DNA of 23,203 nt from Hypholoma sublateritium FD-334 SS-4 (Eukaryota > Basidiomycota > Agaricomycetes > Agaricales > Strophariaceae): the NCBI GenBank assembly GCA_000827495.1, contig KN817724.1, forward strand, positions 16,904-40,106, in the 5' to 3' direction. Each line of letters starts with the position of its first letter. The first letter of the stretch is position 1. Under the pieces are notes generated by a model. That model was not told the DNA's origin. It worked only from the letters and a program-made list of their open reading frames with translations, and did not search any database. Below are positions 1 through 8,456 of the stretch, piece by piece. The position numbers and the translations under genes were made by a program.

Positions 1-283
1 GCATGCATGAGTTGCCCAGTGGGCAGTTTCCGCTGTGGATATATCTCTCTACTTAGGTAACTACCCAGCTTCATACATGCAGACAGTGGCTACTTGTGAA
101 CAATCGCCTCCCGACCGTCACCTCCCGACCGCCGCCTCCCGAGACCACCGGGCCCTCTTGTCCTCCCACCGGTCCACGGATGCACCATCGCCGTCCCTCT
201 AGAGGACGCCACCACCGCCTACACTCGCCCCCTCGACACCGTCGTCGCCCAACGAACCCCGCCGTCCCTCCTTGGGCCACCGT

Positions 284-323
284 CGAGCATTCGAACAGCG
301 CAAATACGCTGTTCGAATGCTCG
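284..323. repeat. Hairpin repeat, copy 1
   Basis: A perfect 17-bp inverted repeat (284-300 and 307-323) surrounds the 6-nt loop caaata. The arm is CGAGCATTCGAACAGCG. This is the cleanest copy of a six-member hairpin family in the first 1.1 kb and serves as the reference for the other copies. Confidence 0.9.
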
Positions 324-424
324 GCTCAACACGGCGTGGCGGACTTGGCCGCCCGTCGTCGTCGTCGTGCCCACACGCGTCCTACCGTGTCCACGGGCGG
401 GCGGTGACGTTGCGGAGACATCGC

Positions 425-463
425 CGAGCATGCGAGCAGTGTATCCACTGCTCAAGTGCTCGG
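425..463. repeat. Hairpin repeat, copy 2
   Basis: An imperfect stem of about 18 bp with the 4-nt loop tatc. Relative to copy 1, two positions have changed in both arms so that pairing is kept: gaacag becomes gagcag opposite ctgctc, and the loop-proximal cg becomes tg opposite ca. Three adjacent positions in the middle of the stem are mismatched. Confidence 0.8.
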
Positions 464-564
464 TGAGACGGGGGAGGGTGCGCTCTGCCGCCGCTGCCGC
501 CGTGTGCACACCCTCCCCGTCATCTTCATGGGGGGTGATGCTATGGCAGGGCTGTCGGCGGGCG

Positions 565-590
565 TTCGTACAGCAGCAATGCTGTGCGAA
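565..590. repeat. Hairpin repeat, copy 3
   Basis: A stem of about 11 bp with one mismatch, built on TTCGTACAGCA and TGCTGTGCGAA. It is followed by tcggcgagacggggc, which resembles the DNA just after copy 2. This suggests the repeated unit is longer than the hairpin itself. Confidence 0.7.
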
Positions 591-733
591 TACTCGGCGA
601 GACGGGGCAGGGGGGGCTATGCTGGGGACCCACCCTCCCTGTGCGCGGCCTCACCCGCCCCCCTAACCCCCGCCCGTATCCCCAACAACGAGGGGGTCGT
701 ACTTGAGCCGCACGTGTCCCCGAAGGGCCGTCG

Positions 734-773
734 GCGAACATTCGAACAGCAATTCTGCTGTTCGAATGCTCGC
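734..773. repeat. Hairpin repeat, copy 4
   Basis: Arms of 18 bp (734-751 and 756-773) with one mismatch and the loop attc. The core is TTCGAACAGCA/TGCTGTTCGAA, as in copy 1. Confidence 0.9.
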
Positions 774-926
774 CTCTGCCCCGGGGCGGCGATTCGAGAC
801 ACGAGGGGGTCAGTTTTGGCCCCCTCGTATCCCCCGAGGGCGTCGCGGGCCGCCTCCGTCCCTGGGGCGGTGATTCGACATACGAGGAGGCCAGTCTTGG
901 CCCCCTCGTATACCTCGAGGGCGGTT

Positions 927-966
927 GCGACCATTCGAACGGCGATTCCGCTGTTCGAATGCTCGC
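927..966. repeat. Hairpin repeat, copy 5
   Basis: Arms of 18 bp (927-944 and 949-966) with two mismatches and the loop attc. It lies between a preceding gcggtt and a following ctccgcc, inside the ~80-bp GC-rich unit described at 783-1160. Confidence 0.85.
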
Positions 967-1030
967 CTCCGCCCCGGGGCGGCGATTCGAGAGGCGAGGG
1001 GGTCCGTCTTGGCCCCCTCGTATTCCATGA

Positions 1031-1086
1031 GGGCGGTTGCGAGCATTCGAACAGCAATTCTGCTATTTGAATGCTCGCAACCGCCC
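1031..1086. repeat. Hairpin repeat, copy 6 (longest stem)
   Basis: Arms of 26 bp (1031-1056 and 1061-1086) with the loop attc. The only two mismatches are in the right arm, where the paired strand reads tgctattt in place of tgctgttc. Both are transitions (G to A and C to T), a pattern that would fit deamination-type decay. Confidence 0.9.
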
Positions 1087-1323
1087 CGTATCCCACGACG
1101 GCCATCGCGGGCCACCTCCGCCCCTGGGGCGGCGATTCGAGATGCGAGGGGGTCCCCCACCACAGCTGGAGCGATGTGCGACGATGGCGCTGCCGGCGGG
1201 TGTGGGTATGCGTACATTTTTAGATAAATGTAGCACCTGCGTTGTAGCGTAGAATAGCGAACGTATGTAGTAAATTTGAAATAAAATATCATTACTTTTG
1301 TTGAACTTCGGCGCGGAATTGCT

Positions 1324-1340
1324 CCTAACCCTAACCTAAC
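1324..1340 (+). repeat. Short interstitial telomere-like tract
   Basis: CCTAACCCTAACCTAAC matches about two and a half units of the CCCTAA telomere repeat used by most filamentous fungi. It is too short to be a chromosome end. The rest of 1161-1426 shows no gene, only AT-richer unique-looking DNA. Confidence 0.5.
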
Positions 1341-1426
1341 GTAGTTGAGAGCGGCTCTTAAATTATTGTTACGGCTTATCTTTCCCTTATCTTACACTCC
1401 CATCTCGTCAATTCTCCTCGATAATA

Positions 1427-3466
1427 ATGTCTACTGTTACTGGATGGTGGTGGTGCATGCACCAACCCGAATGCCACCCCGTTACTGAGCGCTCGCGCCG
1501 ACTTCCAGCCTTGGTGCAGAACCCGTTGGTCTCCAAGTAAGCTTAGTATCCCATCCATTCAATTCGGAGACGATTGACGGTCAGAGTAGTAGCTCATCTG
1601 GATGGAGTAAACATGCTCGCAATCACAGCTGCAACCCCGCATGCTTTGATGATCTCGGGCCAGGCAAAGAAAATGCAAGGCGTCATCCGACATTCAAAGA
1701 GTTCGTTAAATATGCGGGGCTCCTCTCTGCCGCATCAAGAGGAGATGAATCGCGCCAAACTATATTGACGAAATACAAGGAGGCATGGGTAAAAGCCTAT
1801 CCTAATGATAGCATCCGACTTATCCTCGTCGGCGTGGAAGGCGAACAGATCCTAGCTCCGGAGGATTTTTCAAATTTTGATGGAATCCCCACATCCAAGC
1901 CACTTCCCGTTAACGCGTACATTGAGGATGCTTCCCCCCCACCTGATTCATCTGCTCATGGGAAAGCTCCAACTACCCTTCATTCTCCAGTAAGTCCCAC
2001 TCTCACTTCTTTTCATTCGGGTCTCCATGCTTATTCATAACGTCTTTCCGTAAGTCTGTCCATCCCACTTCCTCTGTCAACGATACACCTTGCAATGCCG
2101 GCGGGGCTCCATCCTCCGATCTTCCATTCGCAAACGGCGAGAGTTTGGTTCCGTATCTAACCCAGCATCATTTCCAAATTCAAATCCTTCCCAGTTTTTC
2201 CCAGATTGTCGGTGGCCTCATCCCGGGCTTTAAAGCGTCGGCGCAGCCCACAAACTTGCTGCAGGTTGTTTTTGTTGAAGTACCTGATCAGCGTCTCAAC
2301 GATCACCTCGAAGTCGATAGGGCGTATGTCACGAGAACCGACGTAGATTGCGAAATCTACGACATATTGTACGAGGCTGTTCCTGGAAGCATCAGTAGAA
2401 TCTCCGAGTCCAAAAGAAATCAGGGCACCGAACTTGTACCGGTCATAATGGCATCATCTGTACGTGCTTATACTTTTCAAAAATGATTTATATTCTAACG
2501 ATCAGAGCCAGCTATTGCTCGCCGTTGAAATGATTGACAACGACAAGATCTGGGATATAACCATTGTAGACTGGGAATGTTACCGCGATACCCTAGTAAC
2601 GATGGGTGAACAAGATGAACGCTGCAAATCTCTCTGGAACCGCCTAGTGCGCCACACGAAACTCGTTGTCGGAGGTTTGAATTTCTCTGGCAACTTTATG
2701 TAAGTTCTCATCTGTATCCTGTGTACATGTATGTTTAATAGTATTTCACCTCAGTGACAAAAATTCATCGTGGGGTTTGTCTGCCCAAGACGCTGTCAAA
2801 TATTACACTAGCAGCTATATGTTGACGAAGAAAACCACCGTCTGGGTCAATCCTAATGATCTATTGGTGGCCGGTCAAAAGCACGAAACACAGATCCTCT
2901 TAACAGAGTGTGCGAGATCACTCGGCCTCGAGCATCCTATTGCTGTCCACGTCGAGAAGCAGCATTTGGAGACTACGGTGAAGGACATGATCAACGGAAC
3001 AAGGCAGGGCGTGTTGAAAAGAAGCCACAGCAGTATGTCTTGTCACGTCATCACCCCTCATACAGAAGATCCGCTGCAGGCTTTGAAGAATGCTGTTAAG
3101 CACCAGCAGCAGACTTGGACGGAGGCTGCGAGTACATTCGCTCAACCAGCTTGGTTCTTTCAACCTTACCTTCCTCTACTCCTTTACCTTGGTGAACTAC
3201 GCACATTCATTCTCAACGGAGCGATTTACTACATCATCTATACGACACCGAAGGAAATGGGTTCTCCGGCTCTCGATTTACAAATGACGCCATGCTACGT
3301 TGTAAGGCCGCTCACAGCTTTCCGGTAGGTGTTTCATTTCTCCTCACATTCATATCGTATTGACTTTAACATGTATATTTTCTACAATAGGTACAATCCA
3401 GCGAAACCCAATGACCCTATCTATATTAGTTTGGTTATGGGGCCCCATAACCATGCACCCCGTTGA
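1427..3466 (+). CDS. Six-exon gene, unknown role, ATP-grasp-like C-terminal part, 3' end cut by repeat DNA
   Basis: Exons that join in frame are 1427-1536, 1587-1989, 2055-2459, 2506-2699, 2755-3324 and 3391-3466. Introns are 46-66 nt. The product would be about 585 residues. Exons 2 to 5 are well supported by open frame, splice consensus and codon texture; exon 1 (ATG at 1427) is the weakest, because its acceptor at 1586 follows an earlier AG. Exon 2 carries HPTFKEFVKYAGLLSAA. Near the C-terminus, VLKRSHSS, then FFQPYLP, then GELRTFILNG resemble the lysine strand and the GE-R-F strand of ATP-grasp enzymes. That is inference from pattern only. The frame stops at 3464-3466, just inside the palindrome that opens the next repeat, so the true C-terminus is probably lost. 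I do not recognise the family. Confidence 0.6.
1451..1464. repeat. Perfect 14-bp palindrome
   Basis: TGGTGCATGCACCA is its own reverse complement. It lies inside the proposed first exon of the 1427-3466 gene. No function can be assigned; it could be a regulator site or chance. Confidence 0.4.
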
Positions 3467-4577
3467 GCGCTCCACAACCCCTGCTCGGATTCTTCCAAAA
3501 TTGGGCAGAGGGCATGGTACACTTGTAAAAAGGTTGCGCCACCAAAAAAATCGGGAGCGCACCTTCTCCTCCTCCCCCTACACCTGTTTTGGTTGTATAA
3601 CGGAAAGCGCTAGCCGCGAAGCAATGCTAAAAATAGGAAAAATAATTTTTAAATTAGCACTTTTTAAAACCTATCTGGTCNACCAAAAATCGTGGAAATG
3701 NGATTTGAATTGNTGGAGTTACGGCAGTTGCAACATAGTGAATATAGTGAGGCAAACAAATATTGCCTTGTAGTCATATGTTATGGTTAGGGCGTGGGAA
3801 GGGCGCATGCACATTCAGGTAGGCAGAGTATTTCTGAATGTTTTCCAGAAAAAATCGGGGGAATCGGTGCAGCGGTTGATGAGCGCTTTACATATTGGTG
3901 TTAGGTACGAGGAGGAGAACATCTATTGTGGCACNTGTTATGCCACAGTCAGTGTTGGTCAGTTGAAGAGGAATAATTAGAAGATTGATCTTTATATCAA
4001 AGCGATACAAAATTGACAGTCACAGAAATTCAATTCATATTAGCGTACTGTGTGGTCATATTTGGATACATCACAAAGTATGATTAATATCTCACTTGCA
4101 GGGTACTCAGCTGTGATATGCAAGTTCAATATTTATGATGTATCAGAAATATATAAATGTAGCCTTTGATCAAAGTCTAGCATTAGCATGAAGGTTGCNA
4201 TTTCTTTTCAAACTAGTAGACACATTAATATTTAAACTGTTTTGATGGTAAACAACTTTTTATTAAACTAGCTAGCATTGATATTCAAGTTTAGATATTG
4301 ATCAAAGTCAAGAATTAAANNTGTCTTGGTGGTGATTATCTTTATATCAAAGTAGTTTGNTCAAAAAAGAGTATTCAGACTTTACTTTGATATNAAGCTT
4401 GATCACTTCCAAAATCAAAAGGTCCAGGCATGCAAAAGATNTATATTGATAGGTATCAAAGTTNCCCACCACCCCAAGCCAACTGCAGACTACTTGTAAC
4501 TAATAACTAAGTAAAGTTACAAATGAAGCATCTTGCTCAAAAATCGATGATAGGCTTGAGAAGCTGGGTTATGGGGC
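3433..4577. mobile_element. AT-rich repeat block bounded by an 11-bp end sequence (possible non-autonomous element)
   Basis: GCCCCATAACC at 3442-3452 is the exact reverse complement of GGTTATGGGGC at 4567-4577. The left end also has GGTTATGGGGC at 3433-3443, so the left junction is a 20-bp perfect palindrome and the same 11-mer is present both inverted and direct. The interior is AT-rich, non-coding and holds most of the single-N positions in the window. It includes the palindrome CTTTGATCAAAG (4164-4175) and a 15-bp inverted repeat at 4340-4354 and 4383-4397. No transposase is encoded. A small inverted-repeat element inserted in the upstream gene fits best. The target-site duplication is not clear. 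Confidence 0.45.
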
Positions 4578-4589
4578 ACTTTTGTTTTC

Positions 4590-4671
4590 TTAGGGTAGGG
4601 TTGGGAGTAGGGTTTGGCCCAGGGATGGGTTGGGTTTGGTAGCGTTGGGTTGAGTTGGGTTTGGTTTGGGT
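4590..4671 (+). repeat. G-rich telomere-like tract
   Basis: Runs of GGG and GGTTTGG recur about every 4-8 bases, starting with TTAGGGTAGGGTTGGGAG. The tract resembles a degenerate TTAGGG array and has many G-triplets, so G-quadruplex formation is possible. It lies between the 1.1-kb AT-rich block and the 128-bp satellite. Confidence 0.55.
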
Positions 4672-5215
4672 GGAGCTCTCAAATTTCCATATGATGATCA
4701 AGTCAAAAACGCGAACAGGAATATCACGGAGCTCTCAGAGCTCCATAGCAGAGCAAGTCAAAAAAGCGAAATGGCTGGCATGTGGATGCAATATGGTGGA
4801 GCTCTCAGAGCTCCATGGCAGTGCTTCTGGTGAAAAACACGAACAGCAAATATATGGAGCTCTCAGAGCTCCATGGTGGAGCAAGTCAAAAAAGCGAAAT
4901 GGCTGTGGTGTGGATGCAATATGGTGGAGCTCTCAGAGCTCCATGGCAGTGCTTCTGTTGAAAAACGCGAACAGTAAATATATGGAGCTCTCAGAGCTCC
5001 ATGGTGGAGCAAGTCAAAAAAGCGAAATGGCTGTGGTGTGGATGCAATATTGTGGAGCTATCAGAGCTCCATGGCAGTGCTTCTGGTGAAAAATGCGAAC
5101 AGTAAATATATGGAGCTCTGAGAGCTCCATGGTGGAGCAAGTCAAAAAAGCGAAATGGCTGTGGTGTGGATGCAATATGGTGGAGCTCTCAGAGCTCCAT
5201 GGCAGGGCTTCTAGA
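4671..5215. repeat. 128-bp tandem satellite with regularly spaced palindromes
   Basis: The landmark CCATGGCAGTGCTTCT recurs at 4813, 4941 and 5069, with a variant at 5197: exactly 128 bp apart each time. A degenerate half unit precedes the array. Each unit holds two copies of the near-perfect palindrome GGAGCTCTCAGAGCTCC. The eight copies start at 4728, 4798, 4856, 4926, 4984, 5054, 5112 and 5182, giving alternating spacings of 70 and 58 bp. The open frames that read ELSELHG repeatedly are translations of this satellite and are probably not genes. Confidence 0.92.
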
Positions 5216-6261
5216 GGGAATATTTTTTTCGAAATGGCCCTTGGGCATTCCCACGCCTGCCCTGGGCCCCCCAGGCCCTCTGCCTGCCTCGTTCGACTTG
5301 GCAGTCACATCCTTACCTTTGTTGACTCTTGTTTGCAGGGGTGCACAGCCACAGATCTCACTCATTCCGTGCACCTAATAGTGCAGATTGGAGTTTTCAC
5401 TTATTAAACTTGACTGATCTGGCATATAAACACCTCAAACACATAGCTAGGTACTACCATCACACTATCCAGCAAATATGATAGAAATCCACCAAGAATT
5501 GATAGAGATACACTTTTATCTGTGCTGCAGNAAAAGANAATAACAGCACCATCAGTGTAATTGCTCAATAAGGAATACACCAAATATAGACATGTTGGTA
5601 TTTTTAGAAAGCTGCCAATATTTCATGATTTTAGGTGATTTTTTCAGATTTTTCTAGAATGATTTATGTTTCTATTTATAAACTCACCACCGGCTTTCCG
5701 CGGATGTTTTGTGTTTTTCTCAATGAGGAAGAAAGCTATTAATATAATTTTGGCAGATTTCAAAAGTGTGAGACAGGGCCTACATTTTTGATTTTTCTAT
5801 TTTTAGACCATATCACAAAATAGTACTAGGTATTTCTATCCTTACACAAGAGAAACCAGCAGCTGAGTGGATCTTTCCTAAATGTAGATTTTTTTAGAAA
5901 TTTAGCAATATTTACTGACCGTGGGAATTTTCAACCTTTCAAGCCATCTATATCTGAATTTAGCAGCTGCCGGATCTATTTTTAAGCACAAGAAATGGGT
6001 AGCTGGCTGTATTTCTATCAGTTTCTATCATTTAGGCAATTTTCGCATTTTTGAGGGACTGTGGGATTTTTTCAGGTCCTCAAGCCGGCCTTGCCACCAT
6101 TTTGCTATTTTTTTCAAACTCAGCCACATGCCAGGTGATGCCGGCCATGGCATTGGGTAATTACCCAGCGACATTGGCCTAAGTGTAAGCACTTGAGGTC
6201 TAGATTTGGTGTTGGGCGGTTGCCCAAAGCCCCGGGCANTTACCCTCCCAGATGCATGAAC
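5216..6261. repeat. Non-coding AT-rich stretch with degenerate internal repeats
   Basis: No gene is recognised. The pattern TTTTTAGAAA, some six bases, then CAATATTT occurs near 5599 and again near 5891. A segment reading ccgtgggaattttcaac (about 5929) is loosely repeated as ctgtgggattttttcag (about 6059). A 14-bp perfect palindrome TGGGTAATTACCCA lies near 6154. Scattered single Ns are present, as in the rest of the repeat block. Confidence 0.5.
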
Positions 6262-7040
6262 CTTAGGTGGCAACTGCCCATAGTTGATACATGAGTGCAG
6301 CGGCTACTGGTGTGGCGATGACAACAGGTGTCGCCACCGCGGCTGTCTTTTCCCACCCACACCTGCTGCAAGTTGGCTCGCAGGGGACAGTGTCCAGTTT
6401 GCAATGGCAGCGTGCTGAGCCAGGGTACGCGCCAGCGTTCCAAGGAGCTGTGCAATGGCAAACGTGGCGGGGGACGGCGTTGCCAACAATGGGAGGGAGA
6501 TAGACATCGAGCGCCTTGGACGCACACAGACCATTGCAGGTAGCAGCAGCAGCAGCGCGCGCAGCTCGGGGAGGGCATCCATGCAAGGCCCCAGAGTACG
6601 GGCCCGACAGCGTTGGCGGTGCTGGCTGCGAGGACGCAGAGAGCGCACACGATGGTGGCGCATGTGTGGGACTCGCAGTGGGCAGCAAGGGCGACGAGGA
6701 GGGCGCAGGGGGTATTTGCGACGAGCAGGGAATGGAGGGCAGCATTGGCGCCGAGGGCGAGGGAGGCCACAACATGTGCGGCCTCGGCAGTGAGGGCGGG
6801 GTCGTGGAGGGCGTCGATGAGGCTGGGTGGTTAGGCGGGCGGGGCGGGAAAGGGCGGGACACGGGAAAGGGCGGGACATACGCGGCGAGGAGGAAGGGGT
6901 CCTGGGCCAGGTCCGCCTTGGTCTTGGGGTTGCCGATGGCGGCGTTCTTGACCGCCTTGAGGCACCCAACACTGATCGTCATCGTTGTCGACGAACAAGA
7001 TCGTGTGGGAACATTGCCGCCCGCCATCAAGCCATGCCAC
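6262..7040 (-). pseudogene. ARMC8/GID5 (Vid28)-like armadillo-repeat pseudogene fragment
   Basis: Three minus-strand frames carry successive pieces that together resemble the N-terminal half of ARMC8/GID5, the armadillo-repeat subunit of the GID/CTLH E3 ubiquitin ligase, which targets gluconeogenic enzymes. From 5' to 3': LKAVKNAAIGNPKTKADLA (about 6961-6905), comparable to the MKNAVIGN-type opening of the family; SLALGANAALHSLLVANT in a second frame (about 6765); LDVYLPP back in the first (about 6510); AIAQLLGTLARTLAQHAAI in a third (about 6460-6403); and GWEKTAAV in the first (about 6355). No single frame spans them, so at least four frame changes are needed. Codon texture is GC-rich, unlike the AT-rich repeats next to it. 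The family call comes from remembered family patterns. The pseudogene status is clear, the exact family less so. Confidence 0.6.
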
Positions 7041-7990
7041 TCTTTCTATTCTTGGTGCATCCCCGCAGCAAAGTGCGATCCATTTTGCTCACCTTAGCTC
7101 GCCTCAGCAGTGGCAACTCAAATCAAGATAACGGGCGCTAGTAAATCCTCTCAATAATTGTACCATGGCAAGTTTCAGCATTAAAGACCTCTTTATTCCA
7201 AATTTCCACGCTAACGTTGCGCTAACGTTTTAAAGCCACAGTGAGTATGGTACGTAGGCTAAATGCAGACCACGACAAACTGTATGCTGATTCACCGCCT
7301 AGGCATCCCTGAATGCGCCCTCCCAAGCGCCGAAATCGAGGTGCCCTCCGCGCGTGTGGCGCGCTCTGGAGGGCCCAGCGTTGTGTCAATGGACCCGTGT
7401 GCGCTGCACGTACAGCGGTGCGAATCCTGCATATATTCAATGATTCTGCATATATATCACACTGCGCGTAGTCCTCATTGTCTCTGTACGTTGAGTCCGC
7501 GGGGAAGAATGCGGAGACCATTCTATGTGCTGATGCACCGTGCTGCATGCGTGGTGCATATGGGGAGACGCGGGCTACGGTGCTCGAGGCGACGTGCTAT
7601 ATATGCGCGCATGCCATTCTTGGGCAGGTGGGCTGGTGCGGTGCTGCGCACAATCTGCTCTCGCATTGTTTCTACATTACGTGGGAATACATTCCATGAA
7701 TATCTGGTAGGATCTAACATTCGTCAAAAATTATAAGTGTAATTATTTTTGTAGAGAGCCCAAGCTCATCGTGTGTAGAATCACTGAAACGTGTTTGTTC
7801 ACAACGCGTGCCGCAGTGATACCAGGGCCACTCCTGGTGCGTATAAAGCTGACTCGGACGCGCCCAGCAGTATTTTTCTTTACTACAAACATTGATGCTA
7901 CAATGCCCAGTTATATACACTCTTCGCCATGCGCCGCGTGATCTACCTTACCGATTTTATCACATACAGCACCTTGGCATATGCACGCGC
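7041..7990. other. Stretch with no recognised gene
   Basis: Open frames of 70-157 codons exist on both strands, but none resembles a known domain and they overlap one another. A TATA-like gcgtataaagc sits near 7840-7850. Composition is mixed, with short GC-rich and AT-rich runs. I see nothing else to annotate. Confidence 0.4.
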
Positions 7991-7999
7991 CGTCCTCCC

Positions 8000-8456
8000 T
8001 CACGCGCGCGGTGTGGTGGATGTGATCTCCAAGTGCCTTGGCCGGATAATCTCAGTCAGAGCCACAACTTGAACAAGAAGGGGGGCGCCTGGCAGATTTC
8101 CTGTAGCTGGAAAGATTTCATATCCAAAACCAGTCCCATGTATTGTTGAATCTGACAAGTTTGACCTGAGAACCTGATAGATGATGGATTTAAGGAATTG
8201 CAATAGTTTATGTCTTCATGCCTTTCCACTCTGTGGTCGTATTCGTAGATCCAATGACAGCATAGTCCAAGCCATTCCTGAGCATATATAATTAGCTCGT
8301 AAGGTTGTACAGTTGAAAAATGAAACATGTGAGGCAACTTACAGGATCAATGCGTGGACGAATAAATGTAGCATTCGCCCATTGAGCAACCATGATAGAG
8401 AGGATAATTTTGTGGTTTATGGTAATTCGACCCGTTAACAGTGGTAGGCGCGGCAT
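8000..8456 (-). pseudogene. Unrecognised coding remnant with a well-formed intron
   Basis: On the minus strand an ATG at 8456 opens a 38-codon exon (8456-8343) containing LLTGRITINHKIILSIM. A GTAAGT donor begins a 65-nt intron (8342-8278) that ends in CTCAG. Beyond it, the most protein-like pieces lie in different frames: NGLDYAVIGSTNTTTEWKG (about 8276-8220) and then GTGFGYEIFPATGNLPGA with LLVQVVALTEI (about 8140-8040). The frame joined by the splice is a third one, so one or more frameshifts are likely. I do not recognise the family. A functional gene with an alternative splice pattern cannot be excluded. Confidence 0.35.

Larger units (their letters stand above)
783..1160. repeat. GC-rich ~80-bp repeated unit, four copies, interleaved with hairpins
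   Basis: The motif GGGGCGGCGATTCGA starts at 783, 864 (one change), 976 and 1126. The first three copies continue into an internal inverted repeat made of cgaggggg and ccccctcg. Copy spacing is 81, 112 and 150 bp. The longer spacings contain hairpin copies 5 and 6, so the hairpins look like insertions into, or variable segments of, a basic unit of about 80 bp. Several long reading frames cross this block in all frames, but they only reflect its GC richness. Confidence 0.75.

Noticed and set aside
284..323. tRNA gene or tRNA-derived element based on GTTCGAAT
   Set aside because: No matching A-box or cloverleaf arms at tRNA spacing. The motif is explained by the hairpin stem itself.
284..1086. 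CRISPR-like array of palindromic repeats
   Set aside because: Copies are imperfect, unevenly spaced (about 100-200 bp) and the DNA between them is itself repetitive. The context is eukaryotic.
456..1292. Long open frames of 100-204 codons on both strands
   Set aside because: They overlap in all frames, translate GC-rich repeats and contain the hairpins as repeated peptides. No domain is present.
1324..1340. Chromosome end
   Set aside because: Only about 17 bp of telomere-like sequence, internal to the window, followed by a gene.
1468..3480. Shared repeat between the proposed exon 1 (caccccgttactgagcgctc) and 3456-3475 (caccccgttgagcgctcc)
   Set aside because: The match is under 20 bases with a 3-base gap and no extension on either side. 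It could be chance and is noted only as a caution about exon 1.
4655..5407. Frames of 104-144 codons with repeated ELSELHG
   Set aside because: They are direct translations of the 128-bp satellite. The DNA period is not a multiple of three, so the frame shifts between units.
6291..7141. Plus-strand frames of 104-193 codons opposite the ARMC8-like pseudogene
   Set aside because: They are antisense shadows of the GC-rich minus-strand coding remnant and show no domain.
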